Assembly: GCA_019096065.1 (NCBI GenBank)
Contig: JAGUCH010000007.1
Coordinates: 5,292,501-5,356,500 of the forward strand
From: Paracyclopina nana
Lineage: Eukaryota; Arthropoda; Copepoda; Cyclopoida; Cyclopettidae
Direction of reading: 5' to 3'
Length of the DNA: 64,000 bases
Shown: positions 12,418-24,826 of the stretch, piece by piece
Layout of the letters: every line of letters starts with the position of its first letter
How positions within the stretch are numbered: the first letter of the stretch is position 1
Position numbers and translations under genes: made by a program
The notes under the pieces: generated by a model
Database searches by the model: none
Seen by the model: the letters and a program-made list of their open reading frames with translations, nothing else
Told to the model about the DNA's origin: nothing

Positions 12418-15285
12418 TCTCGGTCAGGTTGTCATTTTAATCCAACTGATGAGCATCAGCACGGCGGCCTCGGAGGTCGTCGACTGGTGAGGCTGCAGCA
12501 GCTGAATTTACCATGATAGTAGACGTAGTACGATGTCGTCGTGGTAACCGTGGTTCAACCTGACTCGCTACTTGTTGGATCAGCTAACGACAGCGGCAGC
12601 AGCGACGACGACGTCGACTGCTGGAGGCCGACGAGGTCGACCTTGCGTCGAGGACACCAGCAGACCGGCTCAACATTCTCTCGCTTTCCTCCTTCTCCTC
12701 CTCCTCCTCTTCGTCGTTTCGTCTTCTTCAACTTGTGGACTACTCTCGAGGCTTGTGACGAAGCTTGTCTCGATAGAGGCCGAGCTGGAATCAAGATAAC
12801 GCTCGGTAAGATCAACGCGGCATGACAAGGAGCTCGCGATGTGCGCGATGAATGCCAAGTGAATTGTGTCATGGAGATGTTGATGGACCCGAATGTGACC
12901 CATCTCTCTCTCTTTTTCACCGAAAAGTTAAGATCTTGCCGAAGTTTTGACGCCGCGCGATTTGACGGAAAACTTTAGGCGTAAACAAAGTCTTTTGCAA
13001 GCGCGAATGAAAAATGCGTCAAATGGCTGATTTTAACTGACCTTCGGCTCGTTTGACGAGAAATCGTCGCAATGTTTACTTGACTCACAAAATAAAGAGA
13101 TAAGTGGAGCTTCGAGGTTTCGGTCGATGCCTACAAAACGGTCGAATGTCGTTGAGGAGAGCAAAATCGTCGAAGAAGAAGCCTTCGAAGGCTCTTCTCT
13201 TCGTTGGTGAGAGAGGCTGAGGCCGAGGCCGAGGAACGAAGAGAACAACCACGATTAAGAGAAAGCTGTCACAGATGTTGTTTTTTTTCGCTCGCTCCTC
13301 AATGCTCACCCAGTCGGGCGGGTGATTTTCCATAGCACTCTACGACGCCTGCCATGGAAAGTAGACGCCCGTGGATGTTCATCGTGGAAAGTGAAATCAT
13401 GGTGGTAAAATTGACCATGCGGGCGTACGACGGCGCTATGTGCGTTGCGATGAATGAACGCTCTCGAGCTGCCGCTCATCGTCATGAATAACTGGACGTT
13501 TCATGCATTCGACATCGTCGCAAACGCGTCTGCCATGTTTTTTCTTTCTTTCTCAACGACACGCGGGTGCTAATGGCTGCTGCGCTGACTTCGTTTGCGG
13601 ATGTTGGCTTTGCTTAGTCGAAATATAGGGTGATAACAGAAGAGGCATATTCAGGCTGGTGGTGAGAGGCATAAATTTTGGTTGGTCGCGCTCTGCCGTG
13701 CGTTGGGAGGCAATAACTAAAAATGTTCATAATCTCTGTTCTGCTTTAATGCTGAATTGGTTTCACAGAAGAAACAGACACTACTCACTATTTTAAGCTT
13801 TTCACTTATAGTGAACACCTATTTTTCACCATCTAGAATCAAAGATTTTGCCAATTTTTGCAAGAACTATTTGCAACATTGCAACTTTAAGGCTTGCTTT
13901 TTCCCAGTTTTTCCGTGCCAGTACAACAACTACAGCATGGCAATCATGAGTACCAGAAAATTCTGTTTCCTCAATTTATTAGAAGTAATGGCTAATTTGC
14001 TGAAAAATTGGCCATTTTTATTGAATCCACACCAGATGAACTTTTTTGTTTTGAACTCACACAGAGCAGAGCTACAAAAAGTAAGGCTATTTCTTCTGAT
14101 TTGATCCATCATGCTCAGGTCTGGATATGATGTGACTCATGATCCAAAATTCCTTGACTTTCATGAATCTTACTCAAAATGGTACCAATCTGTTCCTTGA
14201 ATCAATTGTACTATTACAAGCTCAAAATGAGCACTTTCTTTGCAATTTTGTTCCCAACAATTCCAAAAAACGTTTTGTTTGCTTTTAGTCAGAAGCGCTA
14301 TTTTTACGAAATTGCTACGCGCGCTTACACGCACGCCAAAGGAACCAAAATTCCGCACCATCTATTGCATTTTGTTTGTCTTTTGTTCCCTATACGAGAT
14401 GCGGCGCAATTCACTTACTTACTTTCAAATGTCTCTCGAGCTCGTATCATCAAACGTCTTTGGCTAACGATGCATTTTTCGCTAGCGCACTAGCAAAGCA
14501 ATTCACTTTGCGAAGGCGCGGTCGTTTCGGTGGCATGACAGCATGTGTTGGCCGAAAACCACCGTTGAATTATTTCAAAGGGGACTGGAATGCGATCGCA
14601 GCGAGATTTCGCAACTAACTGTTGTGGAAAAAATATTCACATGGTGGCAACTTGAGCGTGCCTGCGTGCATGGACCAGCGAGGCATGAAGGGATGAAACA
14701 AGAAGGGAAAAAAAGGAGAGGAAATTTTGCAACTCTAATAATCTTGACATCATCTTTGACAGCGCCTCAGCCAAGCATGACCCGGTGAAATTCTCAAGGA
14801 AAAGGTGGCGGCTTCTTCGCGAGATTCACGCTTTCCTCGAAGCCACTTTAAAAAACCATGCCCACTTCCCAAATTATTCATGGCGATGTAGCAGCGCATT
14901 AATTCGCTTCATGTTGCAAGCTACATGAATGACGTCACTCACCACCGCGTTTTACTTTACCAACTACCATGTAGTTACACGATGCAGCCGAAGAATGAGT
15001 GAAATCTCCGTAGAACGGCGCAAATGCCACATTTACGCACTATTCGATACAAGTATAGAAGCAACCCAATTGGAAAACTATGAAAACGTACGCACGCATC
15101 GCGAATGACAATCGCGAAGGCCAACAACATCAACGGGCCAGGTGATAAAAATGACAAGGGCCGAAAACGATTCGCGTTATCTCCATAAAGCAGCATAATT
15201 GTTTGTTTTTGCTCATCCTCGCACAATACTACATATAATTGCTCATAGCTGGGCTCTCCACGAAAATCAGAGTCTTGCCAAGACC
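12418..15285. other. Intergenic gap between divergent C3G and SLC22 genes
   Basis: About 2.9 kb with no gene I can support. It must carry the 5' regions of both divergent neighbours. The first 600 bp upstream of C3G is CG-rich with CGACG/GACGACG runs, unlike the A/T-rich remainder, consistent with a promoter. I see no repeat with clear ends. Confidence 0.4.
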
Positions 15286-17781
15286 ATGAATTACGATCAA
15301 GTGCTCGACCACGTGGGCCAATTCGGACTGTGGCAAATCCTCGTGTGCGCCTTGGCCAGCTTGGCAGCCATGGCCGAGGCCTTCATGACCTTGCAGGTAA
15401 GGTCACCGCATTTACGGCGAACAAGAGCATGCATCACAGTGATTTTTCAGTACACTTTCGTGGGTTACTCCGATTTCGCCCACTTTCGCTGCCTCGTTGA
15501 TATTTGCGAAACCAAGTCCACGGCTCAATTCAACGCCTCCTTTTTGGCCTTCACCGTGCCAAATGCGAGCGACGAGGAAGACCGAGCCTGCCTCATGCAC
15601 CCACCCATCAGTCCCAAGGGACTGTGTGAACCTGGCAATTTTGACAGGGAGAAAACGGTGGCTTGCCAGGCCCACGTGTTCTCCCCTGAAATGCCCTATG
15701 CTCATTCCCTGGTGGAGACCCTGGATTTGCCTCCCTGCAAGCAAGCGGGAAATGATTGGCCTTTAAAGGTCAGCAGTAATTTGACGCGTTAATTAGCCAA
15801 TTTTTTGCTTCTTGAGTGCTACTTTTAGGCTGCGGTGTCTCAGATGGCCTTCATCAATATGGGATACATGTTTGGCCTTTTGATTGGCAGTTTTGTTTTC
15901 GGCCTCGTGTCGGACAAATTTGGGCGAAAAAAGGCTCTTTTGTTGAGTGGCCTTCTCTCGGGTGCCTTTTCGCTCGGTGGCTCGTTCGTGAGCTCTTACT
16001 GGGTTTATTTCATTCTCAGGCTTTGCCTGGGAATCTGCTCGAAGGGCCTTTTTATGCTGGCCTTTATGGTATGCGTGGAAATCTCCGGAGTCAAGTACAA
16101 GACTTATTTGGGAGTGCTCATTCAAGTAAATCTGGCGTGAATTTCTTTAAGAAAAATTCCTTAGTTTCTACTTTTTCTCAGGTTCCCTTTGCGGTGGCTG
16201 AAATGTTGGTAGGATTAGTGGCCTATTATGAGCAAGAGTGGCAAACCCTGCAGCAAATCATGTCTGGACTTGTTTTGGGCATGCTGCTTTTGTGGTATTT
16301 CATGCCAGAATCTCCAAGATGGCTGCTGTCCAAAAATAAGCATGTGCAAGCAATTTCAGTGCTCACTAATGGCGCCATGCTCAATAGGAATCCTTTGCCC
16401 GAAGGATTTTTGCGCTACAGTGACGGAGCGACCTATGTAAGATTTGTTTTGAAAAACAACGGCAGGCCGGGTCACCCAAATGTCCTACTCATGAGAGCAG
16501 CGCCCCCTAGAAATGACAAATCATGCTTTTCAGGACAATGACCACCAAACTGAGAAGCTGGGGCTGATTTCACTATTCAATCAAGGCTTGATGGCCAAAA
16601 TTACTCTGGTCATGTTTTTGAACTGGTTAACAGCAACTATGAGCTATTATGGACTCAGCCTGATCTCTGTAAACTTGACCGGAGATATTTATGTCAACTT
16701 TGTGCTTTCTGCAGTGATAGAAATCCCATCCTACATTTTCTGTGTTTTGGTAAGCATAATAATGCCAAACTCATTGTTTTCAATTTGGAATAATTGAAAG
16801 TTCATAGGTGATGGACCATATTGGTAGAAGGACACTGCTTATTTTCTGCCAAATCCTAGCTGGGTCAACCTGTATCATTGCTGGAGTTTTGAATTCAGAC
16901 TTGACAGCTGCCATAACAGCTTTAACATTAGCTGGTGAAGAAATTTGCTAAATGCCAATTATCTTTATCCATAATTTCAATTTGAACATTTTTTATCAGG
17001 AAAATTCGGCGCCTCGGCCTCATTTGCAATTGTTTACCTGTACACTGCTGAGCTGTATCCAACTGTGATAAGAAACTCAGCAGTCGGCTCAGCATCAATG
17101 ATTGCGAGAATTGGAGGCATTGCAGCTCCTTTATTAGCAGGTTTACCCGGTTCAACTCCTTTGATCATTATGGGAGGCTCAAGCTTGCTTGGAGGACTTT
17201 TGGCCCTTTTACTGCCAGAAACTCTTGGTGCCAAGCTCCCAGAATCAATTGCTCAAGTTGTGGACTTGTACAACTCTGGCAAGCCTTGGTACAAATGGAT
17301 GTCAAGTGCTGAGTTGGCTGAGGCCACAAGAACAATTCGGTCTCCCCCAAGAACTCCCATGAATTCTGAGTCACAACCGGCTGCAAATAATGCAGCTTCG
17401 CCTAAATTGAAGGCCAAACCTAAGCCCTTTTTTGTGGTGCCTGATATTGTGATCGACCCTGCCACTCCTACATCAGCTCCCAAAGTGCCAAAAGTGGCCA
17501 TAATTCCTGATGAGGAAAAAGCACCCCCAGCAATTGTTGCAGCTTCAGAAGAAGTTCCAGAAATGCCAGAAACTGAGGAAATCAAAGAAGAACAACTTGA
17601 CACTGATGCAGTTGATAGCAGTGAACAAAAAAGTCAGCCTAACCTTGGATTGGCACCAAAAGCAAGTGAGAAAAGTAGAAGATTCAGCCAGCTCCCGCCA
17701 GCCTCTACTGATAGCCCTAATGCTGTCAAATTGGGCTCAAAGTTCACAATGATACCAAGGGAAAACGGAAATAATCAATAA
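15286..17781 (+). CDS. SLC22-type organic cation/anion transporter
   Basis: Major-facilitator membrane transporter for organic solutes. Coding exons: 15286-15396, 15451-15768, 15829-16125, 16182-16436, 16534-16749, 16808-16934 and 17000-17781, about 701 residues, all in phase. The N-terminus NYDQVLDHVGQFGLWQ is typical of SLC22, followed by the first helix, then a large Cys-containing extracellular loop of about 100 residues. The MFS loop motif appears as GLVSDKFGRKKALLLSG, and PESPRWLLSKNK follows helix 6. The second half has VLVMDHIGRRTLLIFCQ and TAELYPTVIRNSAVG, both family signatures. The C-terminal cytoplasmic tail after the last helix (PETLGAKLPESI) is about 180 residues, Pro/Glu/Ser-rich, and much longer than usual. 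AATAAA lies at 17808-17813. The substrate cannot be read from sequence. Confidence 0.93.
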
Positions 17782-17813
17782 TTATGTTTTATAGCATTTG
17801 TAGAGAAAATAAA

Positions 17814-19532
17814 TTGTCAAAATTGCTCTTTGCTGGCATTTCAGTACATTTTGAAAGCTGCAAATTCTACCGAAGCATTTCGAGATATTTTTTTGCCAAT
17901 CACAGATTTCAAGCAATTTGACCTTGTTTGCTCTCCTTTTGACAGCCAACATTTTTAATTTCCTGAATGAGAAAAATAGACGATTGGTGCGAGATTGATT
18001 GAAATTTTCATTTCTGAAGGGAATTGCTCCTTATCTACGCGCAGATTTCTTGCACAGATATCGTTTAATCTATTAATGAGCCCTTTTTCAAGCTACTTAA
18101 AAAAATGGAGGTATAAGCTATGGAATATTTTGAGAATGAAGCATTTTTCCCATTTCGGTGAGAAATTAACTTTTAACGAGTAGTTTCAGTTTTAGGCCCT
18201 GTTCACCTGCATTATTATGAGCAAAATAACGCGCGATATTATGATGAAATTTGCAAATATGTGGTATTTGTAAAATCATTTTTCAGATTTTGACTTCGGC
18301 ATCGGTATATTGGTACCAAAAGCCATCCTACACCAATATAAAAATTCTCAGTTTCTCAGTATTTCTCTCCAATATTTTGCCAAAATAACGGCCATAATAA
18401 GCAGGTGAACAGGCCCTTAAAATTGATTGATTTTCTGTTCTATTTTAGCACAATTTTTTTGAAACAAGAACGGAGTACAGCAACGCAACTGTCAACAAGA
18501 ATGGCAAAAAATTTCTTTTTTTGTCGGCCTGCTATAGTTCAGCCAGAGTACAAATACATCGGCTCTAATTGAGAATTCAACTGACGCACACAGTTTGTAC
18601 TGTGACCCCAAAAATGAAATGTACCAGCTGCACTTGACAACCAGAATAAAATTCTTAAGGCCCGGTTCACCTGATATTTTTAGATTTACGTATCACTCTA
18701 TATTTTTATATTTATCTACGTAAATTCTGCATTATATGTAAGTTTCATTTGCATTGTGTTCCCTCTTTTTTTTTTAAACGGAACTATTGGACATAATTTG
18801 CAGATGAACAAGGCACAAATAGAGTATATGACATTCTTGAAGAAATGCCAGCTTGAAAGGCTCTAAATTCCTAATGAAGGATTCTCTCAAATGTACAATG
18901 TACATACATAATTAGAATGCCCGTCATGATGTACTTAGCTATATATGGGTCGTACCAAAAGTGAGAAAGCACAAAGAAGAATACATAAAAAATGACTTTT
19001 TCACATCTTGGGATATCTTGATTATATATGGAATCATTTGGATTGTTAAAAGAACTGCAATGAAAAATGTTCCCATGTACCCAAACTTGGCTTAAAATTT
19101 AAGGCCCCGTTCATCTGCTCCTCAAAATCCAATATTTTGGTCAAAATTGAAAGTTTCTCCTAAATACTTTTTCACATTTGAAATATAAACCAATAACAAG
19201 AGGAATGTGTAGGTGAACACGGCCCAATTTGCTGATCGAGGTTGAGTGATTTTCTTCACTTTTTTGCGCTTACCAATTTATTTTCTGCCCATTTTATTAC
19301 AGAGTCTTGAAAATGAAAGTTTCAAAAGCCTACAAAATCACCATAAAATGAGATACATTTTTTTAAAATTCATCTCAAAAAAGTTCAAAGCAGGAAATAA
19401 GATTGACTACTTTGATCTGGTAACTCTGTGAAGTAAAAGCAGATATATAGCAATGTGACAAATGTTGCATTATAACAGTGGGAGTTTTGACTCATCTCAG
19501 ATGAGTCATCTGTAGGCAGATACAAAAAAGCA
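17814..19532. other. Repeat-bearing gap before PXK
   Basis: No gene is supported. The gap holds the 222 bp MITE at 18195-18416 and two shorter inverted-end segments with similar termini. One runs from about 18659 (GGCCCGGTTCACCTG) to about 18816 (CAGATGAACAAGGC). The other runs from about 19102 (GGCCCCGTTCATCTGC) to about 19224 (GTAGGTGAACACGGCC). These look like related but diverged MITEs. Confidence 0.5.
18195..18416 (+). mobile_element. 222 bp Harbinger-like MITE, copy 2
   Basis: Same length and orientation as copy 1 at 2318-2539, with ends GGCCCTGTTCACCTGC / GCAGGTGAACAGGCCC and TTA duplications at 18192-18194 and 18417-18419. The internal ATAACGCGCGATATTAT and TTCTCAGTATTTCTCTCCAA blocks are shared. 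Confidence 0.85.
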
Positions 19533-21991
19533 ATGTCTTTGCTTGAAGACAATGGGCAAAACGACTTGAAAATCGACGAGTCCACTCCATTTAATACAAC
19601 AATTGCGAATGCTGTCACTGTGGGTGATCATGTGGTAGCACAAATATTTATTTTTAATTTTAAACTTATACAAAAATGCAACTAGTCACTTTTTAGGAGT
19701 ACATAATTAATGCTGAGCAAAATGGAGTTCAATGGACGGTGCAAAGGAGGTACACAGATTTCAGACAATTGCATGCATCAATCACAGCCAACTCAGGACT
19801 TGAGCTGGATTTTCCTGGCAAAAAAATGACAGGCAATAAAGTGAGGGAATTCATTGCTTTGAGGCAAGCTTCCCTTGAGAGATTTTTGGCCAATGTCGTC
19901 TCGCATCCCGTTTTAAGGCACTCATTCTCGCTCAAATCCTTTTTGAGCCCGCTGGTTTTTTCACCTTCAATCAGCAGTAAGACATACTTCGTGAGATGCT
20001 TCCTACCTGGATAAATCATGGGAAAAAATGCTTTTCAGGCTCAGCTGTGCAAAATGTATCCATGGCCCTGAGATCACATGCAAAATTTGAAGTGACCAAA
20101 CCTTTGCCAGAAATTGGTTGGAGAGCTTTCAAGCATTATTTCATCGTAAGTTGATACTTTTGCCCTTTTATTTCATTCAAGCAACATAATTTTCATGAAA
20201 AATGCTTCTTCAAGCCCTCAAACAAGCAAAATGTCAGATCAACTTTTAAGTCAAGTAATTGTAAACAAATGCAAATTTTGATAATCATCCACACAAAAAT
20301 GGACTTGTTAAACTTGATCAAAGTTATAATTTAATTTTTAGCTAATAAATGCTGAGAAAGCAATTTGCTTATTCGATAATTATTATGTTACTATGAGAAA
20401 AATGAGCCAAATTTGCCCTTGAAAACGCTGCTCGACCTCTCGCTGAACACGTTGAGAGCTTCAGCAGCAGATTCAATAAAGCAATCTTTGCCCGCTCTCT
20501 TTTTAAAAGTTAATTAGCATAAAAAGGCGAAATAGTGCGTCAAAAATCTAAAAATAACAATGGATTACTTGCAGGTCAAGGATGGCATGCAACCCAAAAA
20601 TGACAAAATTCTGGCTTGGAATTCTCCCGGGCCAGATTTTTCGTTCGACCACCGTGCTTTAGCTAGCCTCCAAAAAAGCATCAGCCAAATGCAGGTTGGA
20701 TAAGTGTTTGAATGATTGCATTTGAATTAGTTTCTTAATAAATGTATCCTTTTCAGCACCAAGCACTATTTGGCTTGGAGCTTTTAGTGCTTCAAAGTCA
20801 TGGATGTTTGGCAGTGAGGAAAATGTCACCTTCCGGATCAATAAGAGATTTCATCAACAGCTCTAAGCCATCAATGAGTTTTTTGAAAAAGTCCATGAGC
20901 TCATCAAAAAGCAGGAATTTCGATCTGAACACAATTAGAACAATGGGATACCAAATTTTGTCCGGATTGAAGTTTTTGCACGATAAAGGCCTAGCTCATG
21001 GTATGAGATTAAAATACAAACATTGATAAGAAGGCTGAAAGAAATACTTTTATTTTAGGTCATTTGCATTCTGGCAATGTGTTTGTGGCTCCCAATAATC
21101 AGCCATATTTGGCCGACTTGGAAAATTATTTGATGGGCTCCAGCTCTTTGCTGAGACCATTGATAGTACAACTGAGAGGCCCGAGCAGCAGTGCTGAGTC
21201 AGCTGATGTTTACTTGTTTGGTCAGCTGATTTTCGAAATGGCTGTGGGTCACCCATTACACAATGCAACCTGTGACAATGCATTACCACCAAATTTACCT
21301 GACATGCTCAGTAGAACACTTTTAAGATTAAAATTCAGTTTTGTGGAATTAAAGTGGATTTTTAGGAGGAGTGATTGAAAGCTTGCTGAGCATTGAAGCC
21401 ACCAAATCTTCATCCTATCCTACAATTGAAGGGCTGCTGAAACATCCATTTTTCAACAACGCAATTGCCAACAGTTCAAAGGATTTGACCAAGGCCTATT
21501 TGAAATTGTCTGCAAATGCCAAAGAAGCCCTGGCCAAGCATAAAGACTCTTATGAGCTTCGTTTGCTGGAAGACCACAAAAAAGTAACAAAATATTATAC
21601 TCTAACAAAAAGAAAATCAATTTGAATTCTAGGATTTTAATTTTAGTTCAAGCTTCAAGAAAAGGAAAAAAGGAGGCTAGAAATTCTGACAGATGACTCA
21701 AGAAGGAAAAAAAGGCAACAGAAAAATGTCCATCAGAGTTTGGATGAACATGTCAAAATTCAAAGTTTTCATGGTGAAGCTTCAAAAGCTCCTGCACCTC
21801 CTCCACCTATGGCACCTCCTCCACCTGTAGCACCTCCTCCACCTATGGCACCTCCTCCACCTGTGGCCCCATCTGGTTCTTCAGCAGGATCTGGCACAGC
21901 TAGAAATGCCTTACTTGGATCTATTACCTCTTTCAACAAAGGTGGACTCAAAAAAGCAGTGACAGTTGACAAAAGTAAGCCTAAAGTTTAG
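19533..21991 (+). CDS. PXK: PXK: PX domain-containing pseudokinase-like protein
   Basis: Endosomal PX-domain protein of the PXK/MONaKA family. Exons: 19533-19634, 19697-19976, 20039-20145, 20575-20694, 20757-21000, 21059-21310, 21366-21583 and 21647-21991, about 555 residues. The PX domain spans about residues 25-125 (QRRYTDFRQLHASI, then FPGKKMTGNKVREFIALRQ), giving the phosphoinositide-binding shape. A protein-kinase-like domain follows. Its catalytic loop reads HGHLHSGNVFVAPNNQ and the DFG position reads ADLEN, so key kinase residues are missing. A basic coiled stretch (EKEKRRLEILTDDSRRKKRQ), a proline repeat (PPPPMAPPPPVAPPPP), and a C-terminal WH2-like actin-binding motif (ARNALLGSITSFNKGGLKK) complete the usual PXK order. 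AATAAA at 22065-22070 lies beyond the poly(A) signal of the opposing gene. Confidence 0.93.
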
Positions 21992-22016
21992 TTGCATACA
22001 TCTTTTCCCACCATTA

Positions 22017-22022
22017 TTTATT
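22017..22022 (-). terminator. Poly(A) signal of EF-hand gene
   Basis: TTTATT on the plus strand reads AATAAA on the minus strand, 52 bp after the EF-hand stop codon and inside the PXK 3' untranslated region. Confidence 0.6.
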
Positions 22023-22064
22023 GGAAAACATACACAGATCTGTGATCAGTTGCAATCAGTACAA

Positions 22065-22070
22065 AATAAA
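22065..22070 (+). terminator. Poly(A) signal of PXK
   Basis: AATAAA 73 bp after the PXK stop. Cleavage 10-30 bp downstream would put the PXK mRNA end inside the last coding exon of the opposite-strand EF-hand gene. Confidence 0.6.
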
Positions 22071-22074
22071 GAAA

Positions 22075-22873
22075 TCAGGGGAAAAAGTAAGCTTTTGCCT
22101 CAATCCTCGAAATTTGGCCATCTTGGTCAATGTCCAAGTTGTCAAAATCTACTTTTGATGGCATGTCAGGTTCTCCAGGGCTGTGGCCAAATTTGACCTT
22201 AAAAATGGGAGTTCTGTGGGGAAAACGTGCTAATTTCTTGAGGTTGTGCTATAGTACCATGCAATTTTGGATTTCTATCCAGCTCAAGGCGTGGTCTTTG
22301 TCGTAGTCGCAAACGTCCATGGCCAAGTCTAATAATTCCTCACCTTAAAAGAAGAATTCAAGAGCGTGAAAATTGCGCTCAGTTAGGTGTTCAAGATGGG
22401 ATTTCTTCGATTATTTGAGCCTAAGGAACTTAATTCATATGAATGGTTCATAATGAAATCTGGGAGATTTCTCAAAAAACATGAATAACTTTTGGCGTAT
22501 TTATAGTTAAAAATTAAAGAGGGACTTCGCTTCACTTGACTCCGCTTCGCTCGATCTTAATAAAGTAATTATACTCACTTTTGGTTTCCTCTTCTTGGCC
22601 TTGATTAAGAGCGAAATGTGCCAATTTTATGGTGGCTAAAAACACAAACATTCTAATTAATTGTCATACCTCTGCATATTTTTAGAAACTTTTTTTTTCT
22701 TTTTTTGGTATCTGTCAATTGAAAGGGTCTTGATTTTTTACCAATGGAGCGTGAGGTCTTTTTTTTGGAATGCAAAAACTTTTTTTTTCACCTGAGATCA
22801 ATACAAGGCAAATGAAGACAACTTTGGCAATCAATGCCAACTTATTTGGATGATCGCGGTGATGTCGCCACAT
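22075..22873 (-). CDS. Small secreted or ER-lumenal two-EF-hand protein
   Basis: Found by joining four short exons: 22873-22792, 22635-22579, 22343-22258 and 22197-22075 (TGA), 115 residues with every junction in phase. Residues 10-27 (KLALIAKVVFICLVLIS) form a signal peptide or anchor. Two EF-hand loops follow: DYDKDHALSWIE, with Asp at 1, 3 and 5 and Glu at 12, and the fully canonical DIDQDGQISRIE. It ends IEAKAYFFP. Known families of this shape are small calcium sensors of the secretory route (MCFD2-like layout), but I do not recognise a specific orthologue. It is convergent with PXK, 83 bp between stop codons; its own poly(A) signal is at 22017-22022. Start is the only ATG giving a signal sequence. 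Confidence 0.72.
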
Positions 22874-23472
22874 TTTCCAATTCAGAATTTTAATATTGTA
22901 ATGCCATTCAGCTGTTGTGCAGTAGCCGAGATCGCGTGGCAGAAAAAGCATGCATGTATATAATAAATTGCTCAATTTTCGCTGATTCTGCAATTTGAGC
23001 AATTATTATGCATCTTAAATCACTCCTTTTTTCACCCCATGAAAAATATTCTTATGGCAATTTTAGCTGCAAAAACTTTCATGTCCTCAATCAGCATAAG
23101 CCTCAAGTATGCATCATTGGAATTTGACACAATTTTTAGCTCTTTTTGGCTTGCAAATTAATCTTTTTTTTTTTTGGAGTGAAATGTCGGTCAAGCAAAA
23201 AGGTGCCAAGATTTTTCATGCCTCTTACTAAAATTGATGTTTGTTTGCAAATTCTAAGTGAAAATGTAAGCAAGATGGATTATAAAGAGACATGTCAATA
23301 AGTTGCATATTTCTGCATTGTCAAAAAGTCAACCAGGCTTGACAGGAAAAAAATTGAATATGGAAAAGTTGACTGATTGACAGTGCAACTCAAGCAAAGG
23401 ACACTTTTCTTCTTTAGTGCTTTGAAAAGATGCATTTAAATAGATAGAAGTTTTTGAGTTACATTGGGTTAC

Positions 23473-23908
23473 TATCCCGTTCATGTGCAAAGTTGCTTTT
23501 CGGAAAGTAAAAAATTGTCATAAGGCAACGGAGTTTTGCTATCAAACCACTTAAGAATGGCTTCTCAACTAGTTGAACCAGGAATCGAGTTAACAAATTT
23601 AGGGCATTATTCCGATAAACATTGATAATTTCACCTGTTTCTTACATGTAATAACTCTGCAATTTTTGAGTTGGTTCATGTGAAGTTGTGAGGAACATAT
23701 TGATTCAAAAGTAACCAGTTTGGCTCTGAAATTGAAATAAACTTTGAGTGTTTACTTTTCAATAGTCTTAAAATTGACCCGTTTTTTTCCTAAGTATTGG
23801 CATCAGCAGATGTTTACTTTTGTGTTTGTCATAAGACAATTTTTCTCCTTTCCATAAGGCGTTCGACGTGCATTATCGTAAGGAATTTGGGGGCACATGA
23901 ACGGGATA
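23473..23908. mobile_element. 436 bp inverted-repeat element
   Basis: A perfect 16 bp inverted terminus TATCCCGTTCATGTGC / GCACATGAACGGGATA bounds an A/T-rich segment without coding capacity. It is probably a MITE. A target duplication is not obvious; TA could be part of the terminus. The rest of the gap between 22874 and 24587 shows nothing I can name. Confidence 0.5.
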
Positions 23909-24589
23909 TACATCCTTGCAAAAATCAAAGTTCAATTTACGTTATCTTCCAAAAACGTGAAGATGTCTCTCTTTTGACTGTGCATCTACCAAAAAATTGG
24001 AGCCGCTTGATCTACTTATTCTAGACAGGTATGTAGTTCAAATGTCCCCATACAAACTTACCGTGCGTGCCCTAATTCGGGAACTCTGCAAAGAAAGACC
24101 ATCTTCATTCTGCCGTATGAAAGTATATTGACAGAAATAGCTAAGCTAAGCTAAAATAGCTTAGCAAATGCTCAACATTCAAAAAGCAAAGCAGCTTCTT
24201 TTAGAAAATGAAAACCCGAAAATCAAAAAATTATCGGAATTCAAAATTGATGCTTTTCATGGGTTCTAATTAGTGGGATGAAACTCACCATAAAAAATGT
24301 ATATGCCATTCATTCTATTCACATATATGCGCATATTAACCGAAGTAAGTGAACGAGGCAAAAAGTAAATCTGAAAATATTGCTAATTCGTTCAATCGGG
24401 CGTTCAGGCAAAAATGTTGCTGTGGTACAGTTCCAAATTCAGGAGCATGTACGGTATAATAAGAAGTTTTCCGAAAAGATTGCGGAAAACTCTTGTATTG
24501 CACCGCGGCATGTTTCATAGCACGCGTGTACTATATGTACTACTACAGAGATCACGTCAACACTCATCACCCGTGACGCTTTTTTGCTA

Positions 24590-24626
24590 TATAAATCTCA
24601 GATAAGTTGACAAATTCTTCATCAGT
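24590..24626 (+). promoter_or_regulatory. TATA box and TCAGT initiator
   Basis: TATAAA at 24590-24595 is followed by TCAGT at 24622-24626, the arthropod initiator motif, with spacing near the expected 30 bp. A noncoding first exon would run to a GTAAGA donor at about 24711, with an acceptor at about 24817, just before the ATG at 24827. Confidence 0.55.
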
Positions 24627-24826
24627 TCGCATTTGACATCCCAAAATTGACTAGCAATAAAAGAAGGAATTTTGCAAAGTTGTCAAAAATTGAGTCCCTT
24701 CCGAAATACAGGTAAGAGGCACACAAATACAGTATAAACTTAGCTGCTATTTTCCTTTTATTTTACCCATGAAATTTTTTATTACGAACCTTTTTTCAAC
24801 GCAAATAAATTCCTCTAGCCCGAAAA

